Shown here one piece after another: positions 1 through 7,047 of a DNA stretch of 19,346 nt. Below the pieces are notes generated by a model. It had not been told where the DNA came from, did not search any database, and was given only the letters and a program-made list of their open reading frames with translations. The DNA is from Ruminococcus sp. UBA7014 (GTDB lineage: Bacteria > Bacillota > Clostridia > Oscillospirales > Ruminococcaceae), in the NCBI GenBank assembly GCA_002449575.1, contig DJXC01000171.1, positions 1 through 19,346 on the forward strand, read 5' to 3'. The position numbers and the translations under genes are program-made. Numbering within the stretch: the stretch's first letter is position 1; each line of letters starts with the position of its first letter.

Positions 1-567
1 TCACTTCTTACCAACTCAGAAGGAAAGAAGATGGGAAAGACTGCCAAAGGCGCACTTTGGCTGAGACCCGACAAGACTTCCCCTTACGAATTCTTCCAGT
101 ACTGGAGAAACGTTGCCGATGCCGATGTTATCAAATGCCTGAAAATGCTGACATTCGAGCCGATTGAAAAAATTGAGGAAATGGAACAACATCTTGAAGG
201 CGCAGGCTTCAACAAGGCAAAAGAACTGCTTGCTTACAGCCTGACAGAACTCGTTCACGGCAAGGAAGAAGCTGACAAGGCTCTGGAAGCAGCAAAGGCA
301 GTATTTGGCGGCAGCGGAAATTCTGAAAATATGCCTTCCACTGTTTTGACGGCTGACAAACTCACTGACGGAAAAATTGGTATTCTTGACCTGCTGACAG
401 AATGTGGTCTTGTGCCGACAAAGTCCGAAGCCAGAAGAAACGTTCAGCAGGGCGGTATCAGCATCAACAACGAAAAAATTACTGACCCGAAAACAGAAAT
501 TGAAATCTCTGGGGAAGTGATTATCAAAAAAGGCAAGAAAGTTTTCCACAAGGCAACAGTAAAATAA
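1..567 (+). CDS. tyrS: Tyrosyl-tRNA synthetase, C-terminal part (5' end outside window)
   Basis: This is the 3' part of the enzyme that charges tRNA-Tyr with tyrosine in the cytoplasm. The reading frame is open from base 1, and the residues before the first ATG (base 31) continue the family, reading SLLTNSEGKKMGKT; KMGKT is the class I KMSKS-type ATP-binding loop. It is followed by the conserved stretch ALWLRPDKTSPYEFFQYWRN typical of bacterial TyrRS. The last roughly 70 residues form an S4-type RNA-binding domain (KIGILDLLTECGLVPTKSEA, then GGISINNEKI). The 188 codons seen match the C-terminal half of a protein usually a little over 400 residues long. The ATG at 31 is internal, not a start. 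The family assignment is secure. Confidence 0.96.
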   Translation, partial: SLLTNSEGKKMGKTAKGALWLRPDKTSPYEFFQYWRNVADADVIKCLKMLTFEPIEKIEEMEQHLEGAGFNKAKELLAYSLTELVHGKEEADKALEAAKAVFGGSGNSENMPSTVLTADKLTDGKIGILDLLTECGLVPTKSEARRNVQQGGISINNEKITDPKTEIEISGEVIIKKGKKVFHKATVK

Positions 568-605
568 TCATCTATATCATGCGGCAAAACAAGAGGTGAT
601 TTTTT

Positions 606-1727
606 ATGAAATATGCTGTCTGCATTCTTCTGCTGTTTTGCGCATTCATGACGGAAATTCCTGTAAAAGCTTCTGATTCTTATCCGTATGCTTTCAGCAG
701 TATGGAAGTGCAGGACGAACTGTACCGCAATGCCGGCGTTATTTATACCGAAGTCCGGCAGGGTTTTTCCGGAGGCATTTCATTCAGCGAAGATGAAAAT
801 TATATCGCTGTCGTCAAGGGCAGTTATGTCAATCTGTACGACAACCGGACAGGCAGGTTTCTGTGCGGATTCTATTCCAAGACTGACCATTCCAGCCTGA
901 CGGCTTGTCTGCATAATGACTGGATTGAAATTTCCAATTCCAACGGCAGATATTTTGCCTATCAGCTCAACGGCACACTGTTATGCTGTGCGGAACTGAC
1001 AAAAGATTCACAGCAGATTCGGGAGTTCGGCGGTTATGATTCCGTTACGAAAGCCGAGGAAGAACACAGCATGATTGGCAATTACTTTTCAGAACAGCGA
1101 AGTCATCCTCTGATTCATGCTGAACCGGAAGCGGAAATTCCGGAAACTCATATTTCTTTTGAGTTACAGCCTGTTCCGGAAACCGTTCCGGCATTGCAGA
1201 ACGTCACGGAGTTTCATGATGAATATTCTGTTCTGCGGTACAGTGCCGATTCTGCCGGAACAACCCTGATTCAGGCAGGCGATTATCTGCATTTGTATCA
1301 TCCGGACGGCTATTATCAGCAGAGTTTCTTTCTGGGAGAATTTTCCCGGAAAAAGCCTGTTCCGGTGCTGTATGCCGACTGCATTCAGATATATTATCAG
1401 TCTGAAAATCTTCTTGTCAGCTATGACAGAACAGATGGTTCTGTCCTGTCTGTCGGAATCCTGACCGATTCGGAACAGAATCAGCAGTCTTTGAAAGAAT
1501 TCAAAGCAAGATGTTTTTCGGAAGATGCCGAAACTGGAAATGCAGAATACTGGTTCAGCCGGAATCAGCTCACCAGAATTCAGAATCAGCAGTATCTGAT
1601 TTTATACCAGATGCAGAATTATACCGGAGAACAGAATTTCAGCAGAGTTTACGGGATATTTTTCCTCACGTTCAGCGGCATGATACTGATAAATCATCTG
1701 AAAGACAAAAAACAGCAGGAGCAATAA
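606..1727 (+). CDS. Exported, C-terminally anchored protein of unknown function
   Basis: I do not recognise a named family. The 373-residue product begins with a signal peptide (hydrophobic CILLLFCAFM, likely signal-peptidase cleavage near PVKA-S at residues 22-23) and ends with a hydrophobic segment (about 347-363) followed by a Lys/Gln-rich tail, so it is probably held at the outer membrane face by its C-terminus. Residues 30-130 have short alternating strands with Tyr/Asp/Gly turns (for example YVNLYDNRTGRFLCGF), which resembles beta-propeller blades; a Glu/Pro-rich segment (about 172-200) separates this from a second similar half. The SD AAGAGGTGA (591-599) fixes the start. It lies only 38 bp after tyrS with no visible promoter or terminator between, so it may be read through from tyrS. 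A beta-propeller fold is an inference. Confidence 0.8.
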   Translation: MKYAVCILLLFCAFMTEIPVKASDSYPYAFSSMEVQDELYRNAGVIYTEVRQGFSGGISFSEDENYIAVVKGSYVNLYDNRTGRFLCGFYSKTDHSSLTACLHNDWIEISNSNGRYFAYQLNGTLLCCAELTKDSQQIREFGGYDSVTKAEEEHSMIGNYFSEQRSHPLIHAEPEAEIPETHISFELQPVPETVPALQNVTEFHDEYSVLRYSADSAGTTLIQAGDYLHLYHPDGYYQQSFFLGEFSRKKPVPVLYADCIQIYYQSENLLVSYDRTDGSVLSVGILTDSEQNQQSLKEFKARCFSEDAETGNAEYWFSRNQLTRIQNQQYLILYQMQNYTGEQNFSRVYGIFFLTFSGMILINHLKDKKQQEQ

Positions 1728-1739
1728 AACTCCTGCTGT
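1712..1739. terminator. Bidirectional rho-independent terminator
   Basis: A perfect 10-bp stem (1712-1721 pairing with 1730-1739, ACAGCAGGAG against CTCCTGCTGT) with an 8-base loop. On the + strand it is followed by AACTTTTATTTT; on the minus strand by CTTTTTGTC-type Ts (complement of 1702-1712). It sits between two convergent genes and overlaps the last codons of the upstream one, so it can end transcripts from both directions. Confidence 0.85.
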
Positions 1740-1744
1740 AACTT

Positions 1745-3820
1745 TTATTTTAGATTTGTCATACTTTTCATGCCAATGGCAAGTGTCGAACCATTATGCA
1801 GAAATGCCGATGCTGCCGGAGTCAGAATGCCCATTATGCCGAGAATCAGCAGCATAGAATTAAATCCGATAATAAACTGATAATTATTCCGGATTCGTTT
1901 CATGAGTGCATCGCTCAAGCGTTTCAACTCGACAAGCGTGTATAAATCTTCGGCAGAAATGGTAATATCTGCAATTTCTCTGGCGATTGCTGCTCCTGTA
2001 CTGATGGCGATTCCGGCATCTGCTTCGGAAAGTGCCGGAGAATCGTTAATGCCGTCTCCTATCATGATAACTTTTCTGCCCTGTTCATGTACCTGACGGA
2101 TATATCCGGCTTTTTCTTCGGGCAGCACTTCGGAATAAAAATCATCTACGCCGACAGTTTCAGCAACGGCTCGTGCTGTATGCTTGCTGTCACCTGTCAT
2201 CATGACAATATTGGAAAATCCCTGCTGATGCAGTGCCTGAATGACATTCGCCGCCTCTTTCCGGAGCGGGTCTTCAATACATATCACTGCGGCTAATTCG
2301 TCAGCAATTGCCAAATACAGCCGGGAATTATCCCGTGAAATTGAGCAGATTTTTTCTTCTTCACCATAAGGCACATAACAGCCCTCATCTTCAAAGATAA
2401 AATGATAGCTGCCAATTAGCACTCTTTGTTCACCGACATAACTTGCTATCCCGTGAGCTATAATATATTCCGGTTTGGAATGGCATTCTTCATGGAGCAA
2501 GCCCCGTTCTTCAGCCGCTTTCACAACAGCATTCGCCACGGAATGCGGAAAATGTTCTTCGAGACAAGCTGCCAGCCGGAGCATTTCATTTTCCTCATGA
2601 TTTCCGAATGTGATAATCTGCGACACTTTCGGAGAAGCGTAAGTCAGCGTTCCGGTTTTGTCGAATACAATTGTGTCAGCTTCGGAAACGGCTTCCAGAA
2701 AACGACCGCCCTTAACGGTAATTCCCTGTTGACTGCATTCTCGCATTGCAGACAGTACCGCCACAGGCATTGCCAGTTTCAGCGCACAGGAAAAATCTAC
2801 CATCAGAACTGATAATGCCTTTGTCAGATTTCCGGTCAGCAGATAAACAAGCACTGTTCCGGCGAAGCTATAAGGCACAAGCTTATCAGCAAGATGAGAA
2901 GCCTTATCTTCTGCCTGAGATTTGAGTTTTTCAGAAGATTCAATCATCTGGACAATTCTGTCATATTTTCCAGAACCGGAAGTTTTTTCTACACGGATGA
3001 CACATTCGCCTTCTTCCATCACAGTTCCAGCATAGACGGCAGAGCCTTCCCGTTTGTGAACGGGTGCGGATTCGCCTGTCATGGAAGCCTGATTGACAGA
3101 AGCATCTCCAGAAATCACAATGCCGTCAAACGGAATCACACTGCCAGTACGAACGATAATTTCATCCGCTTTCTGAATCTGGCTGACTGGCACAAGCATT
3201 TCATGCTGTCCGGTTCTGAGCCATACTTGTTCGATACCTAAAGACATGGTACGAGCCAAATCATCCACAGATTTACGGTGAGTCCATTCGTCAAGTATAT
3301 CACCGATTTTCAGCAGGAACATAACAGAATCTGCTGTTTCATAGTCATTTTGTGCGAGTGCTGCCGTAATTGCAGCGGCATCCAGAACGCTGACTTCCAG
3401 TTTTCCTTTCAGGAGCGTTTTCAATCCTTCCAGAAGATATTTCATTGCATTACCAAGAATCAGCAGCATTCTGACAGGTTCAGGAAGCAACCATCTTTTC
3501 AGAATTTTTTGCAGAACAGCACTCACCAGTTTTTCTTCATAAGTCCGGCTGAGTTCACGCCCGGTACGTTCCGGAACAAGAGAAGCATTCTTCTCTGTAT
3601 AGGCAAATTTTGCAAGCATCTGAATGACAGTATTCCGGGGACAGTCATAGCGGACAATCACATCACAGGTTCTGTCGAACACTTTGACATCTGTAATACC
3701 GTTTTGTGTACGAAGATAGAATTCCAGAATATCCGCCTGTGTGAGGGTCATATGCTTCTGCATGAGCCGGATGCGCATACTTTTTGCGGATTCGTGAAGG
3801 ATTTTACATTTCATAAGCAT
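1745..3820 (-). CDS. P1B-like heavy-metal P-type ATPase with an atypical (non-CPx) metal-site motif
   Basis: An ATP-driven cation pump of the inner membrane, 691 residues. Visible hallmarks: actuator loop TGES (248-251), phosphorylation site DKTGTLT with Asp387, nucleotide-domain motif region EEHFPHS (421-427; the usual HP is altered to HS), MTGD (541-544) and hinge GDGINDSPAL (588-597). The transmembrane metal site, normally CPC, SPC or TPC, reads S344-C345-A-L-K348, so the proline is missing and the transported ion cannot be inferred from the standard P1B classes. The N-terminal 90 residues carry no CxxC metal-binding domain. The start is the first of three closely spaced ATGs, 5 bases after GGAAGGAG. 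It follows the DUF6110-like gene by 24 bp in the same direction and is probably cotranscribed with it. Related anaerobe pumps are sometimes labelled Mn/Fe exporters; that is not shown here. Confidence 0.93.
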   Translation of the reverse strand: MLMKCKILHESAKSMRIRLMQKHMTLTQADILEFYLRTQNGITDVKVFDRTCDVIVRYDCPRNTVIQMLAKFAYTEKNASLVPERTGRELSRTYEEKLVSAVLQKILKRWLLPEPVRMLLILGNAMKYLLEGLKTLLKGKLEVSVLDAAAITAALAQNDYETADSVMFLLKIGDILDEWTHRKSVDDLARTMSLGIEQVWLRTGQHEMLVPVSQIQKADEIIVRTGSVIPFDGIVISGDASVNQASMTGESAPVHKREGSAVYAGTVMEEGECVIRVEKTSGSGKYDRIVQMIESSEKLKSQAEDKASHLADKLVPYSFAGTVLVYLLTGNLTKALSVLMVDFSCALKLAMPVAVLSAMRECSQQGITVKGGRFLEAVSEADTIVFDKTGTLTYASPKVSQIITFGNHEENEMLRLAACLEEHFPHSVANAVVKAAEERGLLHEECHSKPEYIIAHGIASYVGEQRVLIGSYHFIFEDEGCYVPYGEEEKICSISRDNSRLYLAIADELAAVICIEDPLRKEAANVIQALHQQGFSNIVMMTGDSKHTARAVAETVGVDDFYSEVLPEEKAGYIRQVHEQGRKVIMIGDGINDSPALSEADAGIAISTGAAIAREIADITISAEDLYTLVELKRLSDALMKRIRNNYQFIIGFNSMLLILGIMGILTPAASAFLHNGSTLAIGMKSMTNLK

Positions 3821-3844
3821 TCACGCTCCTTCCAGAAGAACAGA

Positions 3845-4156
3845 TTATTCTGTTTCATCAGAGGGGCATTCAGATTCGTCAGGAATTTCAATATCTTCAA
3901 TTACAGCAGCGGCTTCTTCGGCAGCTCTCTGTTCATTGATTTCTTTGGCATCTGTCAGAATATCATTGCAATTTTCACGGATATTGTCAGCCGTTGTCAT
4001 AACGCAGTCTTTGGCACGGAGTACCGCAGCGGTAGCTTGCGTATAGACTTTTTTTGCATCTTTACTGCCGAGAATTTTCAGTCCGGCAGTACCGAACAGC
4101 AGACCGCCTACAAACAGACCAATTTCCGACCATGGTAAATTTTTGAGTTTCAACAT
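3845..4156 (-). CDS. Small DUF6110-like membrane protein, partner of the P-type ATPase
   Basis: A 103-residue protein whose N-terminal third is hydrophobic and glycine-rich (GLFVGGLLFGTAGLKILGS, about 13-31), consistent with one membrane segment. A helical segment follows (KDAKKVYTQATAAVLRAKDC), then an acidic tail rich in Glu/Asp. From memory the pattern GTAGLKIL-SKDAKKVYT-AVLRAKDCVM matches the uncharacterised DUF6110 family, which commonly sits beside metal ATPases in Firmicutes; I could not search to confirm. The SD AAGGAGGAATTC lies just before the ATG. It is the first gene of a two-gene unit with the ATPase, so a role as accessory or regulator of the pump is plausible but inferred from position only. 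Confidence 0.8.
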   Translation of the reverse strand: MLKLKNLPWSEIGLFVGGLLFGTAGLKILGSKDAKKVYTQATAAVLRAKDCVMTTADNIRENCNDILTDAKEINEQRAAEEAAAVIEDIEIPDESECPSDETE

Positions 4157-4184
4157 AAGAATTCCTCCTTGTATTATTTTAGTT

Positions 4185-4193
4185 ATTATAACA
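4185..4193 (-). promoter_or_regulatory. Extended -10 promoter for the DUF6110/ATPase unit
   Basis: On the minus strand the sequence reads TGTTATAAT, a perfect sigma-A -10 hexamer with the TGn extension, about 28 bases before the start codon at 4156. The position 17 bases further upstream (4208-4213) reads TAGAAG, a poor -35, which fits an extended -10 promoter that may need help from a regulator. Confidence 0.7.
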
Positions 4194-4196
4194 TAC

Positions 4197-4226
4197 CCAA
4201 AAAGACACTTCTACTCCAAAAAGACA
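4197..4226. repeat. Pair of 11-bp direct repeats flanking the -35 region
   Basis: CCAAAAAGACA occurs at 4197-4207 and again at 4216-4226, 19 bp apart, nearly two helical turns. The first copy fills the -10/-35 spacer of the DUF6110/ATPase promoter and the second lies just upstream of the -35, where a tandem operator would be expected. The binding protein is unknown. Confidence 0.55.
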
Positions 4227-4282
4227 TTTTTATAAAAATATTTTTAAGATAAAACAGATTATTCTGTAATTTATATATAAAA

Positions 4283-4309
4283 ATCTGCTGTATGAAAAAT
4301 ACAGCAGAT
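4283..4309 (-). terminator. Rho-independent terminator of the twelve-gene operon
   Basis: A perfect 10-bp stem (4283-4292 with 4300-4309, ATCTGCTGTA against TACAGCAGAT) and a 7-base loop. Read on the minus strand it is followed by TTTTATATATAAA. It lies 11 bases past the stop codon of the last operon gene and separates the operon from the DUF6110/ATPase promoter. Confidence 0.85.
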
Positions 4310-4320
4310 AATATTTCTGT

Positions 4321-4509
4321 TCAAAATTCCGGAAGTTCTGTCACAGAACCTTCCTCAAGATGATATTTTGTCAGATAAGCATCCGGAATTTTTTTCCAGA
4401 ACTGTTTCTGGTTTTGGTCTTCCAAAAGGACACGGCAGGAAAATTCCTCATCTTCGGGAATTCCTTCGCATCCATAATCCTCTTCCAGTATTTTCAAAAT
4501 TTTGTACAT
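4321..4509 (-). CDS. Small acidic protein of unknown function, last gene of the operon
   Basis: A 62-residue protein beginning MYKILKILEEDYGCEG. I chose the ATG at 4509 because it lies behind AGAGGTGAAACTC; an in-frame extension to 4536 would place nine residues upstream of and across this SD and has none of its own. The product is acidic, without a signal peptide or membrane segment, and ends in a short region (YHLEEGSVTELPEF) that could be a beta hairpin. It lies 50 bp after the preceding lipoprotein gene and just before the operon terminator. A CATATTATAG sequence in the gap could be a weak promoter, so some independent expression is possible. I do not recognise the family. Confidence 0.7.
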   Translation of the reverse strand: MYKILKILEEDYGCEGIPEDEEFSCRVLLEDQNQKQFWKKIPDAYLTKYHLEEGSVTELPEF

Positions 4510-4559
4510 GAGTTTCACCTCTTTTATTCTATGCAAAGTATTTCTATAATATGAAGATT

Positions 4560-5522
4560 TTAATCTTCTTTCTGCTGCAAAGTATAGTCATGATGTTCAA
4601 AGCAGGCAATAATGCCATCTGTTTCACTGATATAATTCCGGCTGAATCCGGAATGACATAATTCACAGCCATTATATTCTCCGACATTTTCTTTTTCTTT
4701 TGGAATATCCAGAATTTTTTCCAGAATTTCAAATTTTTCTTCTTTATAGCCGTTTCCGGCGAAAGCGGCATCCGGCAGCACACAGCCGGCAAGTTCATCA
4801 CCGCCATATAGCAGGTAGTCCATAGCCGCCTGATAAACTGCACCGTTATCATCGATATAAAAATAATAGGCATAGCATTCAATATCTTCATGAAATTCTA
4901 TCAGATAGACATAATACATATCCGTTTTGCCGCTGCTGTCTGTGGTATGACCAACCTGAAAATTTTCTGCATTTTCGGGATAAACCGTCTGAAACATACT
5001 TTTAATCAGCATTTCAGTAGAACTTGTATAAATTGTCTGGGGAGATTTCCATTCTTCCTGAATGATTTCTTTATATTCTGATTTTACAGTTCTTGCAATC
5101 TGTTCAGTATAGTTGTCATAATCCGTTTCCGGATTGTTATCGCCTTCCAGTACCTGCCGCATCAGCAAAATCGGATTCATAGCAATTTCGTCCTTATGCT
5201 GATACAATACAGAAGCCATGGGCGAATAATTCCGGAGAGTTACCAGTTTTTCGTCTGTCAGGTAAAAAATTGGATTCATATAGGAATTATCACCAACAAT
5301 ATGATACATTGTCTGTTCATAATTTTCACGGCGCAGCTGAAAAGCAGAATCCAGCATTTCAAGTTGTTCGTCTGTAATTTCTGCACCGGCTGAAATTTTC
5401 TGGCAGACTGGCAGATACTGATAATATCTCTGCGCCCGGAGGTGGTCAGCATCTGAAACAGTATTGCCGCAGCCTGTCAGCAGCAGGCAGAGCAGTACAC
5501 ATGCATATTTTTTAACATTCAT
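4560..5522 (-). CDS. Lipoprotein of unknown function
   Basis: The 320-residue product has a type II signal peptide with lipobox LLTGC (Cys18), so it should be tethered to the outer face of the membrane. The mature part is acidic and rich in Tyr. A helical N-terminal half (RAQRYYQYLP, ITDEQLEMLDSAF) is followed by a C-terminal half with alternating strands (MYYVYLIEFHEDIECYAYYF) ending in a CELCHSGF segment and a possible His/Cys cluster near the end (CFEHHDY). The start overlaps the end of the upstream tail-anchored gene by 11 bp, which implies translational coupling; the SD is weak (GGTGATG) and lies inside that gene. I do not recognise a domain; from context it may be an outer-face subunit of the operon's envelope complex. 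Confidence 0.8.
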   Translation of the reverse strand: MNVKKYACVLLCLLLTGCGNTVSDADHLRAQRYYQYLPVCQKISAGAEITDEQLEMLDSAFQLRRENYEQTMYHIVGDNSYMNPIFYLTDEKLVTLRNYSPMASVLYQHKDEIAMNPILLMRQVLEGDNNPETDYDNYTEQIARTVKSEYKEIIQEEWKSPQTIYTSSTEMLIKSMFQTVYPENAENFQVGHTTDSSGKTDMYYVYLIEFHEDIECYAYYFYIDDNGAVYQAAMDYLLYGGDELAGCVLPDAAFAGNGYKEEKFEILEKILDIPKEKENVGEYNGCELCHSGFSRNYISETDGIIACFEHHDYTLQQKED

Positions 5523-7047
5523 AAAGCATCACCAAAATCAGCCGGATACACGAAATCAGCATCAGCAGAAAGGCAATGCCGGAAACTGCAAGTACTGTTT
5601 TTTCCGTTTTTCCGAGTTTGCCTTTCTGAAACAGTGTATTCAGGCGATATTTTGCAGAAAGTTTTTCTGCAAGCAAAAGATTCCGGCTGACTTCCGGTTG
5701 ATTTTGAAGTCTGACGGGAATCCGGATTTGATAGGCTTCTTTTTTCATTTGTTCAGCAAGCGTATCTGAAGCATAAAAATCTTTCAGTTCCTGTTCGCTG
5801 ACCAGTTCACTCCAGAAAAGCGCAGCAGGAAGCAGATTTTTTTCAGGATGTTTTATTTTTTTGTCGGGGTGTGCCTGCCATGAAAGAAATTCCAGTAAGT
5901 CTGCAATTTTTTTATCTTTTTTATTTTCCTGAAAAAGATTTTCAAGAATCTGCACAGGGATTTCTTTTTTCTGAATATAAGCATAAATATCATCTATATT
6001 TTGATAAGAAATATCTTCTGTGATAAAATAGCTGCCCTGATTTTCTTTCACAGCCCGGACGAATTCAGAATAAGTCAGAACTTCTGTTTTTTTTAAGAAT
6101 GGCGGTTCAGCAGAATGCTGATATTCTTTCTGCCACTGTTCAAGCATAGGCAGCAGCAGTGCAGAAGGCAGTCCGTAACAGGAAAACAGATGCAGAAACA
6201 GCCGGAGTTCCTGTATTTCATGAATACCATACCGGGAAAGATACCACGCTGTCAGGCAGCGGACAAATTCGCTGTCAATGCCGAATCCAAGCGAAATACT
6301 GGAATCCAACTTATTTTTTGCTTCTTCTATAAAATCTTCATCAACTGAGAGCAGCAAATATTCTACAGATTTCTGAATCATGCAGTCATCAAAATATTTT
6401 TCATATTTTTTCCGGAATGTATTCATATCGCCGGACGCTTCTGCCGGAAGATTTCCGGCGAGCATGGCGACAAACTGCAACATGCTGCATGTCGGCGCAC
6501 CATACCGGAAGCACAGCGCACGGAACAGGCGGTTATACTCTGTAAAAATCGGCAATTTCCGGGCAAAGCGCAGCGTTTCCGTATCACGGATAATTTTTTC
6601 ATGACTGGTATTAAAAAATCTGTAATTTTTTCTGGTATCTTCATCAATCAGCAGACCAGAAGTCAGCTTTTCAGGCAAATGCCGTGCAAAACTCTGGAGA
6701 ATACCGGGAATCTGTTCTTCTGTGCATTCTACCAGATAAAACGGTGCTGTTTCGGTCAGAAAATTTTCAATTACCTGATGCCATGTCTTATTTCTGGTAT
6801 CTGAACAGAAAACGCCGTCTTCATTCCGGAAGTCATCCACAGTATAGACAAAGAACGGTCTTTCTTTGACCTGAGGGCTTTCGGCTTTCTGAACACGCAG
6901 CACATTTCCTCTGTGAAAAATATAATAAACATGCGAAATGCTTTCGCACTGCTGTAATAATGCGGTAATTTCCGAGAAGCTGTCCGGAGCTTGTTCATCC
7001 CATGCATAGCCGTCCTGCGCCCGGAATACGGTATAAGTATAAATCAT
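5512..7047 (-). CDS. Tail-anchored cytoplasmic partner of the GTPase (possibly GAP1-like)
   Basis: A 511-residue protein with no signal peptide and one hydrophobic segment near the C-terminus (about 485-508, within AVSGIAFLLMLISCIRLILV), followed by four residues; it should be tail-anchored with its bulk in the cytoplasm. The first 120 residues look beta-rich (MIYTYTVFRAQDGYAW, later RPFFVYTVDDF); the middle is helical. Its ATG overlaps the stop of the GTPase gene (ATGA, 4 bp) and has the SD GGAGGCAG. Stoichiometric coupling to a zinc-ribbon P-loop GTPase resembles the bacterial GTPase plus GTPase-associated protein 1 (GAP1) pairs described in predicted conflict systems, and the N-terminus vaguely fits, but I cannot confirm this without a profile search. 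The tail anchor would bring the GTPase to the membrane proteins of this operon. Confidence 0.8.
   Translation of the reverse strand: MIYTYTVFRAQDGYAWDEQAPDSFSEITALLQQCESISHVYYIFHRGNVLRVQKAESPQVKERPFFVYTVDDFRNEDGVFCSDTRNKTWHQVIENFLTETAPFYLVECTEEQIPGILQSFARHLPEKLTSGLLIDEDTRKNYRFFNTSHEKIIRDTETLRFARKLPIFTEYNRLFRALCFRYGAPTCSMLQFVAMLAGNLPAEASGDMNTFRKKYEKYFDDCMIQKSVEYLLLSVDEDFIEEAKNKLDSSISLGFGIDSEFVRCLTAWYLSRYGIHEIQELRLFLHLFSCYGLPSALLLPMLEQWQKEYQHSAEPPFLKKTEVLTYSEFVRAVKENQGSYFITEDISYQNIDDIYAYIQKKEIPVQILENLFQENKKDKKIADLLEFLSWQAHPDKKIKHPEKNLLPAALFWSELVSEQELKDFYASDTLAEQMKKEAYQIRIPVRLQNQPEVSRNLLLAEKLSAKYRLNTLFQKGKLGKTEKTVLAVSGIAFLLMLISCIRLILVMLYEC

Noticed and set aside
16..549. Minus-strand ORF of 177 codons opposite tyrS
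   Set aside because: Its product is Phe/Cys-rich and resembles no protein; the + strand carries a clear TyrRS. It is an antisense shadow.
3278..4138. Plus-strand ORF of 286 codons opposite the ATPase and DUF6110-like genes
   Set aside because: Composition is Phe/His/Cys-rich and it spans two real genes and their gap on the other strand, with no SD and no family resemblance.
4283..4309. Possible riboswitch or regulatory hairpin between the two minus-strand units
   Set aside because: A single hairpin with a T tract just after a stop codon is explained by a terminator; no further conserved structure is visible.
4553..4568. Inverted repeat GAAGATT-TT-AATCTTC over the stop of the 320-residue lipoprotein
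   Set aside because: An AT-rich stem with a 2-base loop and no T tract; too weak to call a terminator, and the next gene follows closely.
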